From Alicycliphilus sp. (GTDB lineage: Bacteria > Pseudomonadota > Gammaproteobacteria > Burkholderiales > Burkholderiaceae_C): 39,566 bases of DNA. This document shows positions 8,239-16,131 of the stretch, one piece after another. Within the stretch, counting starts at the first letter, position 1, and each line of letters starts with the position of its first letter. The notes beneath the pieces were generated by a model that was not told the DNA's origin, did no database searches, and worked only from the letters and a program-made list of their open reading frames with translations. A program made the translations under genes and the position numbers. Location of the stretch: contig JAGPIX010000008.1 in NCBI GenBank assembly GCA_018054745.1, positions 1 through 39,566 on the forward strand, read 5' to 3'.

Positions 8239-9003
8239 TTATTCGCCCGGTGATGGGTCGGCAGATTTCTGCGGCGGCGGTGGTGGTGCGCCATTGCCGG
8301 GCAGCGATGCCCGGCCCTCGCGCAGCGCCTGCATGAGCAGGTCGGGCGTGGTGCGGATATGCGCCTCCAGCGCCAGCGCGGCGCGCGCGTCCTGCCCGGA
8401 CAGGGCAAATTCAACGATTGCCGTGTGCTCGGCATGCACGTCGCGCACGGCGCCGGGCAGCGCCATGGCAAAGCTGCGGTAGCGCTCGGTGTGGCGCGAC
8501 AGCAGGCGCAGCACGCGCAGCGTCCAGGCCGAGGCGTAGCCCGACAGCAGGGCCTCGTGAAAGTCCACGTTCAGGTTTTCCCAGTGGCGCCGGCGCTCCG
8601 GGGCGATGGGCTCCTCGGCCGAGATCGCGGCAAAGGCCTGCTCCACCCGCTGGCGCCATAGCCCGTCGCCCGCGCGTATCGACTGACGCAGGGCCATGGT
8701 CTCGATCTGCACGCGCAGGTTGGTGATGTCCTCCAGGTCTTCCAGGGCGATGGGCGCGACGCGAAAGCCGCGCTGCCCCTCAGTGACCACCAGCGCGTCG
8801 CTGGCCAGGCGCGTGATGGCCTCGCGCAGCGTGCCGGCGCTCACGCCATAGTCGGTCTTCAGATGCTCCACGCGCAGGCGCTCGCCCGGGCCGAGCTGGC
8901 CGGTCACGATGTCGTCGCGCAGCCTTGCGTAGGCCTGCTCTATCAGGGTGCGCCCGGACGGTGCCGGGTCGTCGATGGCGCCCAGGGCGCTGCGTTTGGC
9001 CAT
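8239..9003 (-). CDS. aphS: GntR/FadR-type regulator, AphS-like
   Basis: A 254-residue protein with an N-terminal winged helix (LIEQAYARLRDDIVTGQLGPGERL, then VSAGTLREAITRLASDALV) and a C-terminal all-helical FCD ligand domain. It follows the phenol sensor gene by only 15 bp on the same strand, so both are probably one transcript. In Comamonas testosteroni the GntR-type AphS sits in the same neighbourhood and represses the phenol operon; the symbol is given on context and family and has not been checked by alignment. It should act as a repressor at the 10720-10968 region. Confidence 0.85.
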   Translation of the reverse strand: MAKRSALGAIDDPAPSGRTLIEQAYARLRDDIVTGQLGPGERLRVEHLKTDYGVSAGTLREAITRLASDALVVTEGQRGFRVAPIALEDLEDITNLRVQIETMALRQSIRAGDGLWRQRVEQAFAAISAEEPIAPERRRHWENLNVDFHEALLSGYASAWTLRVLRLLSRHTERYRSFAMALPGAVRDVHAEHTAIVEFALSGQDARAALALEAHIRTTPDLLMQALREGRASLPGNGAPPPPPQKSADPSPGE

Positions 9004-9018
9004 GGCGGGGGCTCCGGT

Positions 9019-10719
9019 TCAGGATTCGCGTGGTTTGTTCAGGCGGTAGCTCAGCTGCGGGCGCGTCAGGCCCAGCAGGCGCGCGGCGGCAGCCAGGTTG
9101 CCGTGGCTGCGCTGCACGGCGGCTTCCATCAGCTGGGTCTCCAGTGCCTGCAGATCCAGGCCGTCACCCAGCAGGCGCGCGATCAGCGTGTCGTCGCAGC
9201 CGCTGGCGCGGGTCTCGCCCAGGCGGCCCGAGGCCTGCAGCGTGAGTGTCGGCGTGCCGCTGGCGGCGCCGGTGCCGTCCGGGAACAGGTGGGCCGCGTC
9301 CACCGGCTGCCCTGGGTCGGCCAGGATCACGCCGCGCTCGATCAGGTTCTCCATCTCGCGCATGTTGCCGGGCCAGGCGTACTGGCGCAGCGCGTGCAGG
9401 GCGCGGTCGCTCAGGCCGGCGATGTGCTTGTCGTGGCGCGTGGCAAAGCGCTCCAGCAGGTGACGGGCAAAGGGCTCGATGTCATCGAGGCGCTCGCGCA
9501 GCGGCGGGATGCGTATGGGGTAGACGTTCAGGCGGTAGTACAGATCCTGGCGAAAGCGCCCGGCGCGCACCGCCTCGGCCAGATCCTGGTGCGTGGCCGC
9601 CACCAGGCGCACATCCACCTGGCGCGGCTGGGTCGCGCCCAGGCGCTCCACCTGGCCGTCCTGCAGCACGCGCAAGAGCTTGGCCTGGGCTGGCAGCGGC
9701 AGCTCGCCCAGCTCGTCCAGGAACAGCGTGCCGCCGTGGGCGCGCTCGAAGCGCCCGGCGCGCGCGGCGTCGGCGCCGGTGTAGGCGCCTTTCTCGGTGC
9801 CAAACAGTTCCGACTCGACCAGGCTGCCCGGCAGCGCCGCGCAGTTCACCGCCACGAAGGGCTTGGCCGCGCGTGGGCTCAGGGCGTGCAGGGCGCGCGC
9901 AAAGCGCTCCTTGCCGACGCCGGTTTCGCCGGTGAGCAGCACCGTCACCTGGGTGCTGGCGGCCTTGCGCAGCAGCTGTGTGGCGGCGTTGAAGCCGGTG
10001 GAGCGGCCGATGAGCTGGCCCAGGGCGTCGGCCGGCGGCTCGGGCCGGTCCTCGGCCGGCACGGGCGGCGGCCAGGCGACCGGCGTGCGCGCGCCCTCCG
10101 GCAGGGCCAGCGCGTCTGGGGCGTAGTCGCTGGCCACCTGGGCGCCATCGGGCCAGTCCTGCACCGGCCGGCCCTCGATGCGGCAATGGGCATGGCCGCA
10201 GGCGGCGCATTGCACCTCCTTGTAGAGCACGGTGCGGCCCATGAAGGCGCTGGTATAGCCCGAGGCGTAGCCCAGCAGCGTCCAGCACACGGCGTTGTGC
10301 TGCGCGCCGAAGTCGCGCACATGGGTCTCCACCTCCCAGGAATGCTGCCAGTCGAAGATGCCGTGGAAATGGCCGCTGGCCATGTCCAGCTCCAGGCGCC
10401 GGGGCGCCACCTGCACCGCGCCCTGCAGCATGTGCAGCTGCGGCCCGACGCTGAACATGGCGAAGGCGTCGGCGCCGGGGCGCAACTGGCGCGCCAGCGC
10501 CGCGTCGCGCTCGCCCGAGGCATAGCCCACGCGCAGCAACAGGCGGCGCGCGGCCGTGGGCCCCAGGGTGTGCATCAGCTCGCGGCGCAATATGCCCAGC
10601 GAGGCGGCGTGCATCAACACCATGCGCTGGCCCGCCAGCCAGATGCGGCCGTCGGCCGCGGAGAACTGGATCTGGCGCCGCAGGTCGGCATCCGAGGGCA
10701 GGGCGGGGAGTGTGGGCAT
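9019..10719 (-). CDS. aphR: Sigma-54-dependent phenol-sensing activator (AphR/DmpR-like)
   Basis: A 566-residue XylR/DmpR-class activator. The sensory domain carries the zinc site C145, E168, C171, C179, matching the spacing of MopR C155/E178/C181/C189. The phenol-pocket residues of MopR are all retained at the same offset: F89, H96, W124 and Y166. The AAA+ core has Walker A GETGVGKE at 264-271, a GAYTGA loop at 311-316 (Phe to Tyr in the sigma-54-contacting motif), Walker B GGTLFLDE, and a Fis-type helix-turn-helix at the C-terminus ([24 protein letters not shown]). In the presence of phenol this protein should oligomerise and activate the sigma-54 promoter of the operon that begins on the other strand. 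Start at 10719 fits the usual N-terminus. Confidence 0.95.
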   Translation of the reverse strand: MPTLPALPSDADLRRQIQFSAADGRIWLAGQRMVLMHAASLGILRRELMHTLGPTAARRLLLRVGYASGERDAALARQLRPGADAFAMFSVGPQLHMLQGAVQVAPRRLELDMASGHFHGIFDWQHSWEVETHVRDFGAQHNAVCWTLLGYASGYTSAFMGRTVLYKEVQCAACGHAHCRIEGRPVQDWPDGAQVASDYAPDALALPEGARTPVAWPPPVPAEDRPEPPADALGQLIGRSTGFNAATQLLRKAASTQVTVLLTGETGVGKERFARALHALSPRAAKPFVAVNCAALPGSLVESELFGTEKGAYTGADAARAGRFERAHGGTLFLDELGELPLPAQAKLLRVLQDGQVERLGATQPRQVDVRLVAATHQDLAEAVRAGRFRQDLYYRLNVYPIRIPPLRERLDDIEPFARHLLERFATRHDKHIAGLSDRALHALRQYAWPGNMREMENLIERGVILADPGQPVDAAHLFPDGTGAASGTPTLTLQASGRLGETRASGCDDTLIARLLGDGLDLQALETQLMEAAVQRSHGNLAAAARLLGLTRPQLSYRLNKPRES

Positions 10720-10767
10720 GAGGTTGAATTATCGATAAACCATTTTTCAGTGCAAGCGGAGAAATTG

Positions 10768-10832
10768 GGTGAATTTCATCAAATGGTGAATCACCTCCTC
10801 GATGAATCACGCAAATCGTGAATTTACGCCTG
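10768..10832 (+). promoter_or_regulatory. GTGAAT box array, probable upstream activating sites
   Basis: Four boxes, GTGAAT at 10769, 10786 and 10818 and ATGAAT at 10802, recur every 16-17 bp. They are built into short palindromes: TTCATC-AAAT-GGTGAA (10775-10790), GGTGA-A-TCACC (10785-10795) and TCACG-CAAAT-CGTGA (10807-10821). They lie about 120-175 bp upstream of the sigma-54 promoter, the usual place for binding sites of a DmpR-type activator. The assignment to AphR or AphS is inferred. Confidence 0.6.
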
Positions 10833-10885
10833 GATACAGGCGGATTTTGTGATCCATGGGGCTTGGAAATCCCTGTTCTTTCGGT

Positions 10886-10912
10886 GAATTCTTAGGGGTT
10901 TACCCCTGAATT
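10886..10912 (+). promoter_or_regulatory. Inverted repeat close to the promoter, possible repressor operator
   Basis: AGGGGT-TT-ACCCCT (10894-10907) is a perfect palindrome, flanked by GAATTC on the left and GAATT on the right. A fifth GTGAAT box overlaps the left edge (10884). It ends 30 bp before the -24 element, where a GntR-type repressor could block promoter opening or DNA looping. Confidence 0.5.
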
Positions 10913-10941
10913 ATCGAGATTCCAGCCTTTGCGGGACGAGC

Positions 10942-10957
10942 TGGCACATGTTCTGCA
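10942..10957 (+). promoter_or_regulatory. Sigma-54 (-24/-12) promoter of the phenol operon
   Basis: TGGCAC-ATGTT-CTGCA matches the consensus TGGCAC-N5-TTGCA at all but one of the defined positions, with GG at 10943-10944 and GC at 10955-10956 in correct spacing. It faces the phenol hydroxylase genes. The expected transcription start is about 10968, one base before the first ATG of the operon. Confidence 0.85.
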
Positions 10958-10968
10958 TAGCTCCTGGC

Positions 10969-11259
10969 ATGAGCACTACGCCGCCCCCTTCCGAAGACCG
11001 CTGGGATGTCCAGCGCCGCTTCATCCGCATCGTGCAGGAGCACGACAACGGCATGGTGGAGTTCGAGTTCGCCGTGGGCGAGCCCGGGCTCTACGTCGAG
11101 ATGGTGATGCCGCGCCAGCAGTTCGAGGAGTTCTGCGCCATGCAGGCCGTGGTGCCCACGCATGGCCGCCTGCCCGAGCATGGCGAGGGCAGTGCCGAGC
11201 ACGAATGGGACTGGAGCCTGCGCGATGCCCGTGAGCGGCATTTCCGCCAGGAGTCGTGA
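10969..11259 (+). CDS. dmpK: Phenol hydroxylase assembly/accessory protein K
   Basis: A 96-residue protein with the DmpK/PhK pattern RFIRIVQEHDNGMVEFEFAVGE followed by YVEMVMPRQQFEEFC. DmpK helps assemble or iron-load the oxygenase and is not itself part of the active enzyme. Starting at 10969 gives the usual length (about 90) and keeps the conserved N-terminal strand. The in-frame ATG at 10948 lies between the -24 and -12 promoter elements and so should not be transcribed. There is no visible Shine-Dalgarno sequence before 10969. First gene of the operon; gene L begins 38 bp after its stop. The aph/phc names (aphK, phcK) are equivalents. Confidence 0.9.
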   Translation: MSTTPPPSEDRWDVQRRFIRIVQEHDNGMVEFEFAVGEPGLYVEMVMPRQQFEEFCAMQAVVPTHGRLPEHGEGSAEHEWDWSLRDARERHFRQES

Positions 11260-11297
11260 CCGTCAGCCCCTACCGAAAACCCAAGGAGACAAGCCCC

Positions 11298-12293
11298 ATG
11301 CAAATCGACCTGCGCACCGTCAGCATCACCCCGCTGCGCCAGACCTACAACCATATCGCCGAGCGGCTGGGGGCCGACAAGCCGGCCTCGCGCTACATCG
11401 AGGGCACGATGAATGTGCAGCCCGATGCCAACTTCCACTACCGCCCCACCTGGGATCCGCAGCACGAGCTGTTCGACCCGCGCCGCACCCGCCTGGTGAT
11501 GCGGGACTGGTATGCGCTGAAGGACCCGCGCCAGTTCTACTACGGCGCCTACACCCAGGCGCGTGCGCGCATGCAGGAAGTGGCCGAGGCGGACTTTGAA
11601 TTCGTCGAGGAGCGCGGCCTGGCCGATCGCTATGACGACGCCGCCCGGCGCAAGGCGCTGGACTTCTATGTGCCGCTGCGCCATGTCGCCTGGGGCGCCA
11701 ACATGAACGGCGCCTACCAGTGCGCCTACGGCTACGGCACCGCCATCACCCAGCCCTGCCTGTATGCCGGCATGGATCAGCTGGGCATTGCCCAGTACCT
11801 CACCCGCCTGGGCCTGCTGCTGGGCAACCAGGGCGAGCTCGAGGCCGGCAAGCAGGCCTGGCTGCAGGCGCCCGCCTGGCAGGGCCTGCGCCGCCTGGTG
11901 GAAGACACCTGGGTGCTCAAGGACTGGTTCGAGCTGTTCGTGGCGCAGAACCTGGTGCTCGACGGCGTGCTGTTCGCCCTGGCCTACAAGGAGGTCGATC
12001 AGGTGCTGAGCGAGCAGGCCGGCCCGGTGGTCTCCATGCTCACGCGCTTCCAGGCCGAGTGGGGTCAGGACGCCAACAAATGGGTGGACGCGGTGATGAA
12101 GGTCGCCGCCGCCGAGAGCCCCGAGAACAAGGAGCTGCTCAGCCACTGGTACGCCCACTGGCGCGGCCGCGTGCAGCAGGCCCTGGCCCCCATCGCCGAG
12201 CTGGCGCTGGGCGCCGATGGTGCCGATGCGCTGGCGCGCTCGGTCGCGGCCGTGGATGGGCGCATGAACAAGGCCGGCCTGACCCTGGCCTGA
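11298..12293 (+). CDS. dmpL: Phenol hydroxylase oxygenase beta-type subunit L
   Basis: A 331-residue protein, the same length as DmpL, beginning MQIDLRTVSITPLRQTYNHI. It is the structural beta subunit of the (LNO)2 hydroxylase and resembles the diiron subunit in fold but lacks the metal ligands. The start at 11298 is set by the AAGGAG ribosome site at 11283-11288; upstream in-frame ATG 11256 would overlap the end of gene K and lacks a site. It works with N and O to form the complex that hydroxylates phenol to catechol. Confidence 0.94.
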   Translation: MQIDLRTVSITPLRQTYNHIAERLGADKPASRYIEGTMNVQPDANFHYRPTWDPQHELFDPRRTRLVMRDWYALKDPRQFYYGAYTQARARMQEVAEADFEFVEERGLADRYDDAARRKALDFYVPLRHVAWGANMNGAYQCAYGYGTAITQPCLYAGMDQLGIAQYLTRLGLLLGNQGELEAGKQAWLQAPAWQGLRRLVEDTWVLKDWFELFVAQNLVLDGVLFALAYKEVDQVLSEQAGPVVSMLTRFQAEWGQDANKWVDAVMKVAAAESPENKELLSHWYAHWRGRVQQALAPIAELALGADGADALARSVAAVDGRMNKAGLTLA

Positions 12294-12326
12294 GCCCGAC
12301 CCCGACACCAGTACAGGAGCACAGGC

Positions 12327-12596
12327 ATGTCCAACGTATTCATTGCATTTCAGAAGAACGAAGACTCGCGCGCCATCGTCAACGCCATCCTGGCCGACAA
12401 CCCCGGCGCCATCGTCAGCGACCAGCCGGCCATGGTGAAGATCGACGTACCTGGCCATCTGGTGGTGCGCAAGTCCACCATCGAAGAGGAGATCGGGCGC
12501 GCGTTCGACCTGCAGGAGATGCAGGTGCACCTCATCACCATGAGCGGCAACGTGGACGAAACCGACGACGAATTCACCCTCACCTGGCATCAATAA
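12327..12596 (+). CDS. dmpM: Phenol hydroxylase effector/coupling protein M
   Basis: An 89-residue protein with the MmoB/DmpM regulatory-protein pattern (MSNVFIAFQKNEDSRAIVNAI, DQPAMVKIDVPGHLVV, then FDLQEMQVHLITMSGNVDE). This cofactor-free subunit binds the oxygenase near the active site and couples oxygen activation to substrate hydroxylation. An AGGAG site (12315-12319) precedes the ATG. It lies between L and N, as in the dmp and aph operons. Confidence 0.94.
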   Translation: MSNVFIAFQKNEDSRAIVNAILADNPGAIVSDQPAMVKIDVPGHLVVRKSTIEEEIGRAFDLQEMQVHLITMSGNVDETDDEFTLTWHQ

Positions 12597-12642
12597 ACCC
12601 GCGCCACCGCACCCCTACGGACGACGCAAGGAGACACACACC

Positions 12643-14190
12643 ATGGATATGAAAGCCACCAAGAAGCTGGGCCTCAAGGAGCGCTACAACCTGATGACGC
12701 GCGATCTGGCCTGGAATCCCAGCTACCAGGCCGTCAAGGACGTGTTCCCGTACATGGAGTACGAGGGCATCAAGATCCACGACTGGGACAAGTTCGAAGA
12801 CCCGTTCCGCATGACGATGGACTCGTACTGGAAATACCAGGCCGAGAAGGAGCGCAAGCTCTACGCCATCATCGATGCGTTCACGCAGAACAACGGCCAC
12901 CTGGGCGTGACCGATGGGCGCTACATCAACACCTTGAAGCTGTTCCTGACCGGCGTCTCGCCGCTGGAATACATGGCGCACCGCGGCTTTGCCCATGTCG
13001 GGCGCCAGTACCCCGGCGCCGGCCCGCGTGTGGCCTGCATGATGCAGAGCCTGGACGAGATCCGCCACGCACAGACGCAGATCCACAGCCTGTCCAATTA
13101 CAACAAGCACTACAACGGTTTTGCCGACTGGCGCCACCAGCATGACCGCGTCTGGTACCTGAGCGTGCCCAAGTCGTTCTTTGACGACGCCGTCAGCGCC
13201 GGGCCGTTCGAGTTCATCGTCGCCATCGGCTTCGCCTTTGAATATGTGCTGACCAACCTGCTGTTCGTGCCCTTCATCTCGGGCGCGGCCTACAACGGCG
13301 ATATGGGGGCGATGGCCTTCGGCTTCTCGGCGCAGAGCGATGAGTCGCGCCACATGACGCTGGGGCTGGAGATCATCAAGTTCATCCTGGAGCAGGATCC
13401 GGACAACCTGCCCATCGTGCAGGCCTGGCTGGACAAATGGTTCTGGCGCGGCTACCGCGTGCTGACCCTGGTGGCCATGATGATGGACTACATGCTGCCC
13501 AAGCGCGTGATGAGCTGGAAGGAGGCCTGGGAGATCTATGCCGAGCAAAACGGCGCCGCCCTGTTCAACGACCTGGCGCGCTACGGCATCAAGGTGCCCA
13601 AGGGCTGGGAACAGGCCTGCAAGGACAAGGATCACCTCAGCCATCAGGCCTGGAACGTGTTCTACAACTACGGCGCCGCCGCCCCCTTCCACACCTGGGC
13701 GCCCAGCGAGAAGGACATGGACTGGCTCTCGGCCAAGTACCCCGAAACCTTTGACAAGTACTACCGCCCGCTGTGGCAGCACTACGCCAAGGAGCAGGCC
13801 GAGGGCAAGCGCTTCTACAACGGCACCCTGCCCATGCTGTGCCAGGTCTGCCAGGTGCCGATGTTCTTCACCGAGCCCGACGACCCGACCAAGGTGGCCT
13901 ACCGCGAGAGCGAATACAAGGGCATGAAGTACCACTGCTGTTCCGACGGCTGCAAGCACATCTTCGACAACGAGCCCGAGAAGTACGCCCAGAGCTGGCT
14001 GCCCGTGCACCAGATCTACCAGGGCAACTGCTTCCCCGAGGACGTGGATCCGACCCAGCCCGACTTCAACCCGCTGGCCGAGGTGCTGCGCTGGTACAAG
14101 ATCCGCCAGGGCGAGGACAACATGGACTACGCCGACTCGCCGGACAAGAAGAACTTCGAGAACTGGCGCTCCCAGGCCACCGGCAACTGA
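12643..14190 (+). CDS. dmpN: Phenol hydroxylase catalytic diiron subunit N
   Basis: A 515-residue alpha subunit of a soluble diiron monooxygenase. Both ligand sets are intact: E109, E139 and H142 in the first half (DEIRH) and E200, E234 and H237 in the second (DESRH), with the spacing of the toluene/phenol/methane monooxygenase family. A C-terminal cysteine-rich part (CQVCQVPMFF and HCCSDGCKHIFDNEPEKY) matches the YHS-like domain of this family. The subunit binds phenol and O2 and forms catechol. It starts after an AAGGAG site. Confidence 0.96.
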   Translation: MDMKATKKLGLKERYNLMTRDLAWNPSYQAVKDVFPYMEYEGIKIHDWDKFEDPFRMTMDSYWKYQAEKERKLYAIIDAFTQNNGHLGVTDGRYINTLKLFLTGVSPLEYMAHRGFAHVGRQYPGAGPRVACMMQSLDEIRHAQTQIHSLSNYNKHYNGFADWRHQHDRVWYLSVPKSFFDDAVSAGPFEFIVAIGFAFEYVLTNLLFVPFISGAAYNGDMGAMAFGFSAQSDESRHMTLGLEIIKFILEQDPDNLPIVQAWLDKWFWRGYRVLTLVAMMMDYMLPKRVMSWKEAWEIYAEQNGAALFNDLARYGIKVPKGWEQACKDKDHLSHQAWNVFYNYGAAAPFHTWAPSEKDMDWLSAKYPETFDKYYRPLWQHYAKEQAEGKRFYNGTLPMLCQVCQVPMFFTEPDDPTKVAYRESEYKGMKYHCCSDGCKHIFDNEPEKYAQSWLPVHQIYQGNCFPEDVDPTQPDFNPLAEVLRWYKIRQGEDNMDYADSPDKKNFENWRSQATGN

Positions 14191-14223
14191 GCGCGCACCA
14201 GGCAAGAGACAAGGAGATACCCC

Positions 14224-14580
14224 ATGGCCGTCAAATCCATCGCCCCCTACGAGTTCGAGCAAAAAGACACGGTGGACAAATTCCCCGCGCCGCTGCTGTA
14301 CATCGGCTGGGAAGACCACAAGATGTTCTGCGCGCCGTTTTGCGCCCCCATGCCGCCGACGATGAAGTTTGGCGACCTCGTCAACGGCGCGTTGCCCGGC
14401 ATGTATGGCGCCCACCCGGACTTTGCCAGGATCGACTGGGACAAAGCCGAGTGGTTCATGTCCGGCAAGCCCTTCACGCCCGACATGGACAAGACCCTGG
14501 CCGAGCATGGCCTGGGCCACAAGAGCGTGATCCGCTTTCGCACGCCGGGCCTGACGGGCCTGAGCGGCTCCTGCTTCTGA
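14224..14580 (+). CDS. dmpO: Phenol hydroxylase small subunit O
   Basis: A 118-residue gamma subunit of the hydroxylase, the usual DmpO length. It begins MAVKSIAPYEFEQKDTVDKF and contains YIGWEDHKMFCAPFCAPMPP. It binds the outside of the L/N subunits and completes the heterohexamer. AAGGAG precedes the ATG at 14224. A 94-bp gap holding a dispersed repeat separates it from gene P, the widest gap in the hydroxylase part of the operon. Confidence 0.93.
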   Translation: MAVKSIAPYEFEQKDTVDKFPAPLLYIGWEDHKMFCAPFCAPMPPTMKFGDLVNGALPGMYGAHPDFARIDWDKAEWFMSGKPFTPDMDKTLAEHGLGHKSVIRFRTPGLTGLSGSCF

Positions 14581-14594
14581 GATGCGTCTTTTGG

Positions 14595-14661
14595 CAAGGG
14601 TTTGAATCAAATTCAGGTCAATCCCTTGTCCATAAAGCGCAAGTAGCTATCTATTTTGAAT
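14595..14661 (+). repeat. AGCTAT-core dispersed repeat, copy 4, with preceding hairpin
   Basis: TAAAGCGCAAGTAGCTATC and TATTTTGA (14633-14659) match the right half of the repeat family. Upstream, CAAGGGTTTGA (14595-14605) can pair with TCAATCCCTTG (14618-14628), ten of eleven positions. The structure sits between genes O and P and might affect how much reductase is made. Confidence 0.65.
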
Positions 14662-14674
14662 CAGTGAGATTGTC

Positions 14675-15751
14675 ATGAGCCATCAGCTCACCATTGAACC
14701 GCTGGGCCAGACCATCGAGGTCGAGGAAGGCCAGAGCATTCTGGATGCCGCGCTGCGCGCCGGCATCTACCTGCCGCACGCCTGCTGCCACGGCCTGTGC
14801 GCCACCTGCAAGATCCAGGTGACGGACGGCGAGATCGAGCATGGCGAGGCCAGCGGCTTTGCACTGATGGACTATGAGCGCGACGAAGGCAAGGCCCTGG
14901 CCTGCTGTGCCACGCTGCAGTCCGACGTGGTTATAGAGGCCGAGATCGACGAAGAACCCGACGCGCGCAACCTGCTCGTGCACGACTACCGCGCCACGGT
15001 GGTGCGCATCGAAGATCTGACGCCCACCATCAAGGGCGTGTGGCTCAAGCTGGATCAGCCCATGGAGTTCCAGGCCGGGCAATACATCAACCTGCACATC
15101 CCCGGCGAGGCCGCGCCGCGCGCCTTCTCGATCGCCAACGCCCCTACGGCAGCGGGCGGCCGCGACGAGATCGAGCTCAACGTGCGCCATGTGCCCGGAG
15201 GCAAGGGCACGACCTGGGTGCACCAGCAGCTCAAGAGCGGTGATGCAGTGCAGCTCTCGGGCCCCTACGGGCGCTTCTTCGTGCGCGAATCGGCGCACGC
15301 CAAGGAGGGCCTGGGCTACCTGTTCCTGGCCGGCGGATCGGGGCTGTCGAGCCCGCGCTCCATGGTGCTGGATCTGCTGGCCGCGGGTTGCAGCAAGCCC
15401 ATCACGCTGGTCAACGGCGCGCGCAGCCAGGACGAGCTCTACCACCACGCCGAGTTCGAGCAGCTGGCCGACAAGCACCCCAATTTCAGCTACGTGGCGG
15501 CGCTCTCGGGCGAGGCCGAGGACAGCGGCTGGACGGGTGCGCGCGGCTTCGTGCACGACGCCGCCAAGGCGCACTTTGCCAACGACTTCCGCGGCCACAA
15601 GGCCTATCTGTGCGGCCCGCCGCTGATGATCGACGCCTGCATCAGCACGCTGATGCAGGGGCGCTTGTTCGAGCGCGACATCTACACCGAGAAGTTCATC
15701 TCGGCGGCCGATGCGCAGCAGGTGCGCAGCCCGCTGTTCAAGAAGATCTGA
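14675..15751 (+). CDS. dmpP: Phenol hydroxylase NADH reductase P (FAD, 2Fe-2S)
   Basis: A 358-residue electron-transfer protein. The N-terminal plant-type ferredoxin domain carries CCHGLCATC at about residues 36-44 and a further cysteine near residue 76 (LACCATLQ). The middle FAD domain has RAFSIANAP, and the C-terminal NAD domain has LFLAGGSGLSSPRSM and AYLCGPPLMID. It passes electrons from NADH to the diiron oxygenase N. Slightly longer than DmpP (353). The stop is 12 bp before gene Q. Confidence 0.95.
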   Translation: MSHQLTIEPLGQTIEVEEGQSILDAALRAGIYLPHACCHGLCATCKIQVTDGEIEHGEASGFALMDYERDEGKALACCATLQSDVVIEAEIDEEPDARNLLVHDYRATVVRIEDLTPTIKGVWLKLDQPMEFQAGQYINLHIPGEAAPRAFSIANAPTAAGGRDEIELNVRHVPGGKGTTWVHQQLKSGDAVQLSGPYGRFFVRESAHAKEGLGYLFLAGGSGLSSPRSMVLDLLAAGCSKPITLVNGARSQDELYHHAEFEQLADKHPNFSYVAALSGEAEDSGWTGARGFVHDAAKAHFANDFRGHKAYLCGPPLMIDACISTLMQGRLFERDIYTEKFISAADAQQVRSPLFKKI

Positions 15752-15763
15752 CCGGACGCCACC

Positions 15764-16111
15764 ATGGGCCAGTACTACACCGTCACGATCGCCGAAACCC
15801 AGGAGAGCTACCGCTGCCTGGACGAGCGCTCGGTGCTCCAGGGCATGGAGGCGCTGGGCAAGAAGGGCATCCCCGTGGGCTGCCGCCAGGGCGGCTGCGG
15901 CGTGTGCAAGGTGCATGTGCTCGAGGGCAGCTACGACAAGCGCGTGATGAGCCGCGCCCACATCAGCGCCGAGGAAGAGGCCGAGGGCTGCGTGCTCTCC
16001 TGTCGCATCAAGCCGACCAGCGACCTGCGCCTGAGCGTGGTCGGCAGCATGAAGAAAACCGTGTGCCGGTCGCCGTCAACGACCGACGCCTCCCTTTCCC
16101 AACCCACCTGA
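15764..16111 (+). CDS. dmpQ: Plant-type 2Fe-2S ferredoxin Q (DmpQ/XylT-like)
   Basis: A 115-residue ferredoxin with cluster ligands in GCRQGGCGVCKVHV and CVLSCRIKP. DmpQ/XylT proteins re-reduce the active-site iron of catechol 2,3-dioxygenase after oxidative inactivation, and the dioxygenase gene follows directly. No strong Shine-Dalgarno sequence is seen before the ATG, so translation may be weak or coupled. The final 20 residues (SPSTTDASLSQPT at the end) are unlike the usual tail and may be poorly conserved. Confidence 0.92.
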   Translation: MGQYYTVTIAETQESYRCLDERSVLQGMEALGKKGIPVGCRQGGCGVCKVHVLEGSYDKRVMSRAHISAEEEAEGCVLSCRIKPTSDLRLSVVGSMKKTVCRSPSTTDASLSQPT

Positions 16112-16131
16112 CAACCACAAGGAGACAGACC

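Noticed and set aside
10720-10760. TTGCAC-N16-GATAAT on the minus strand as a promoter for aphR
   Set aside because: The -35 match is weak and the predicted start point falls about on the ATG; not reliable enough to annotate.
8863-10821. Long plus-strand open frame (about 650 codons) opposite aphR and aphS
   Set aside because: Its product is low-complexity Ala/Gly/Arg/Gln-rich sequence typical of antisense reading in GC-rich DNA, and the minus-strand regulators are unmistakable.
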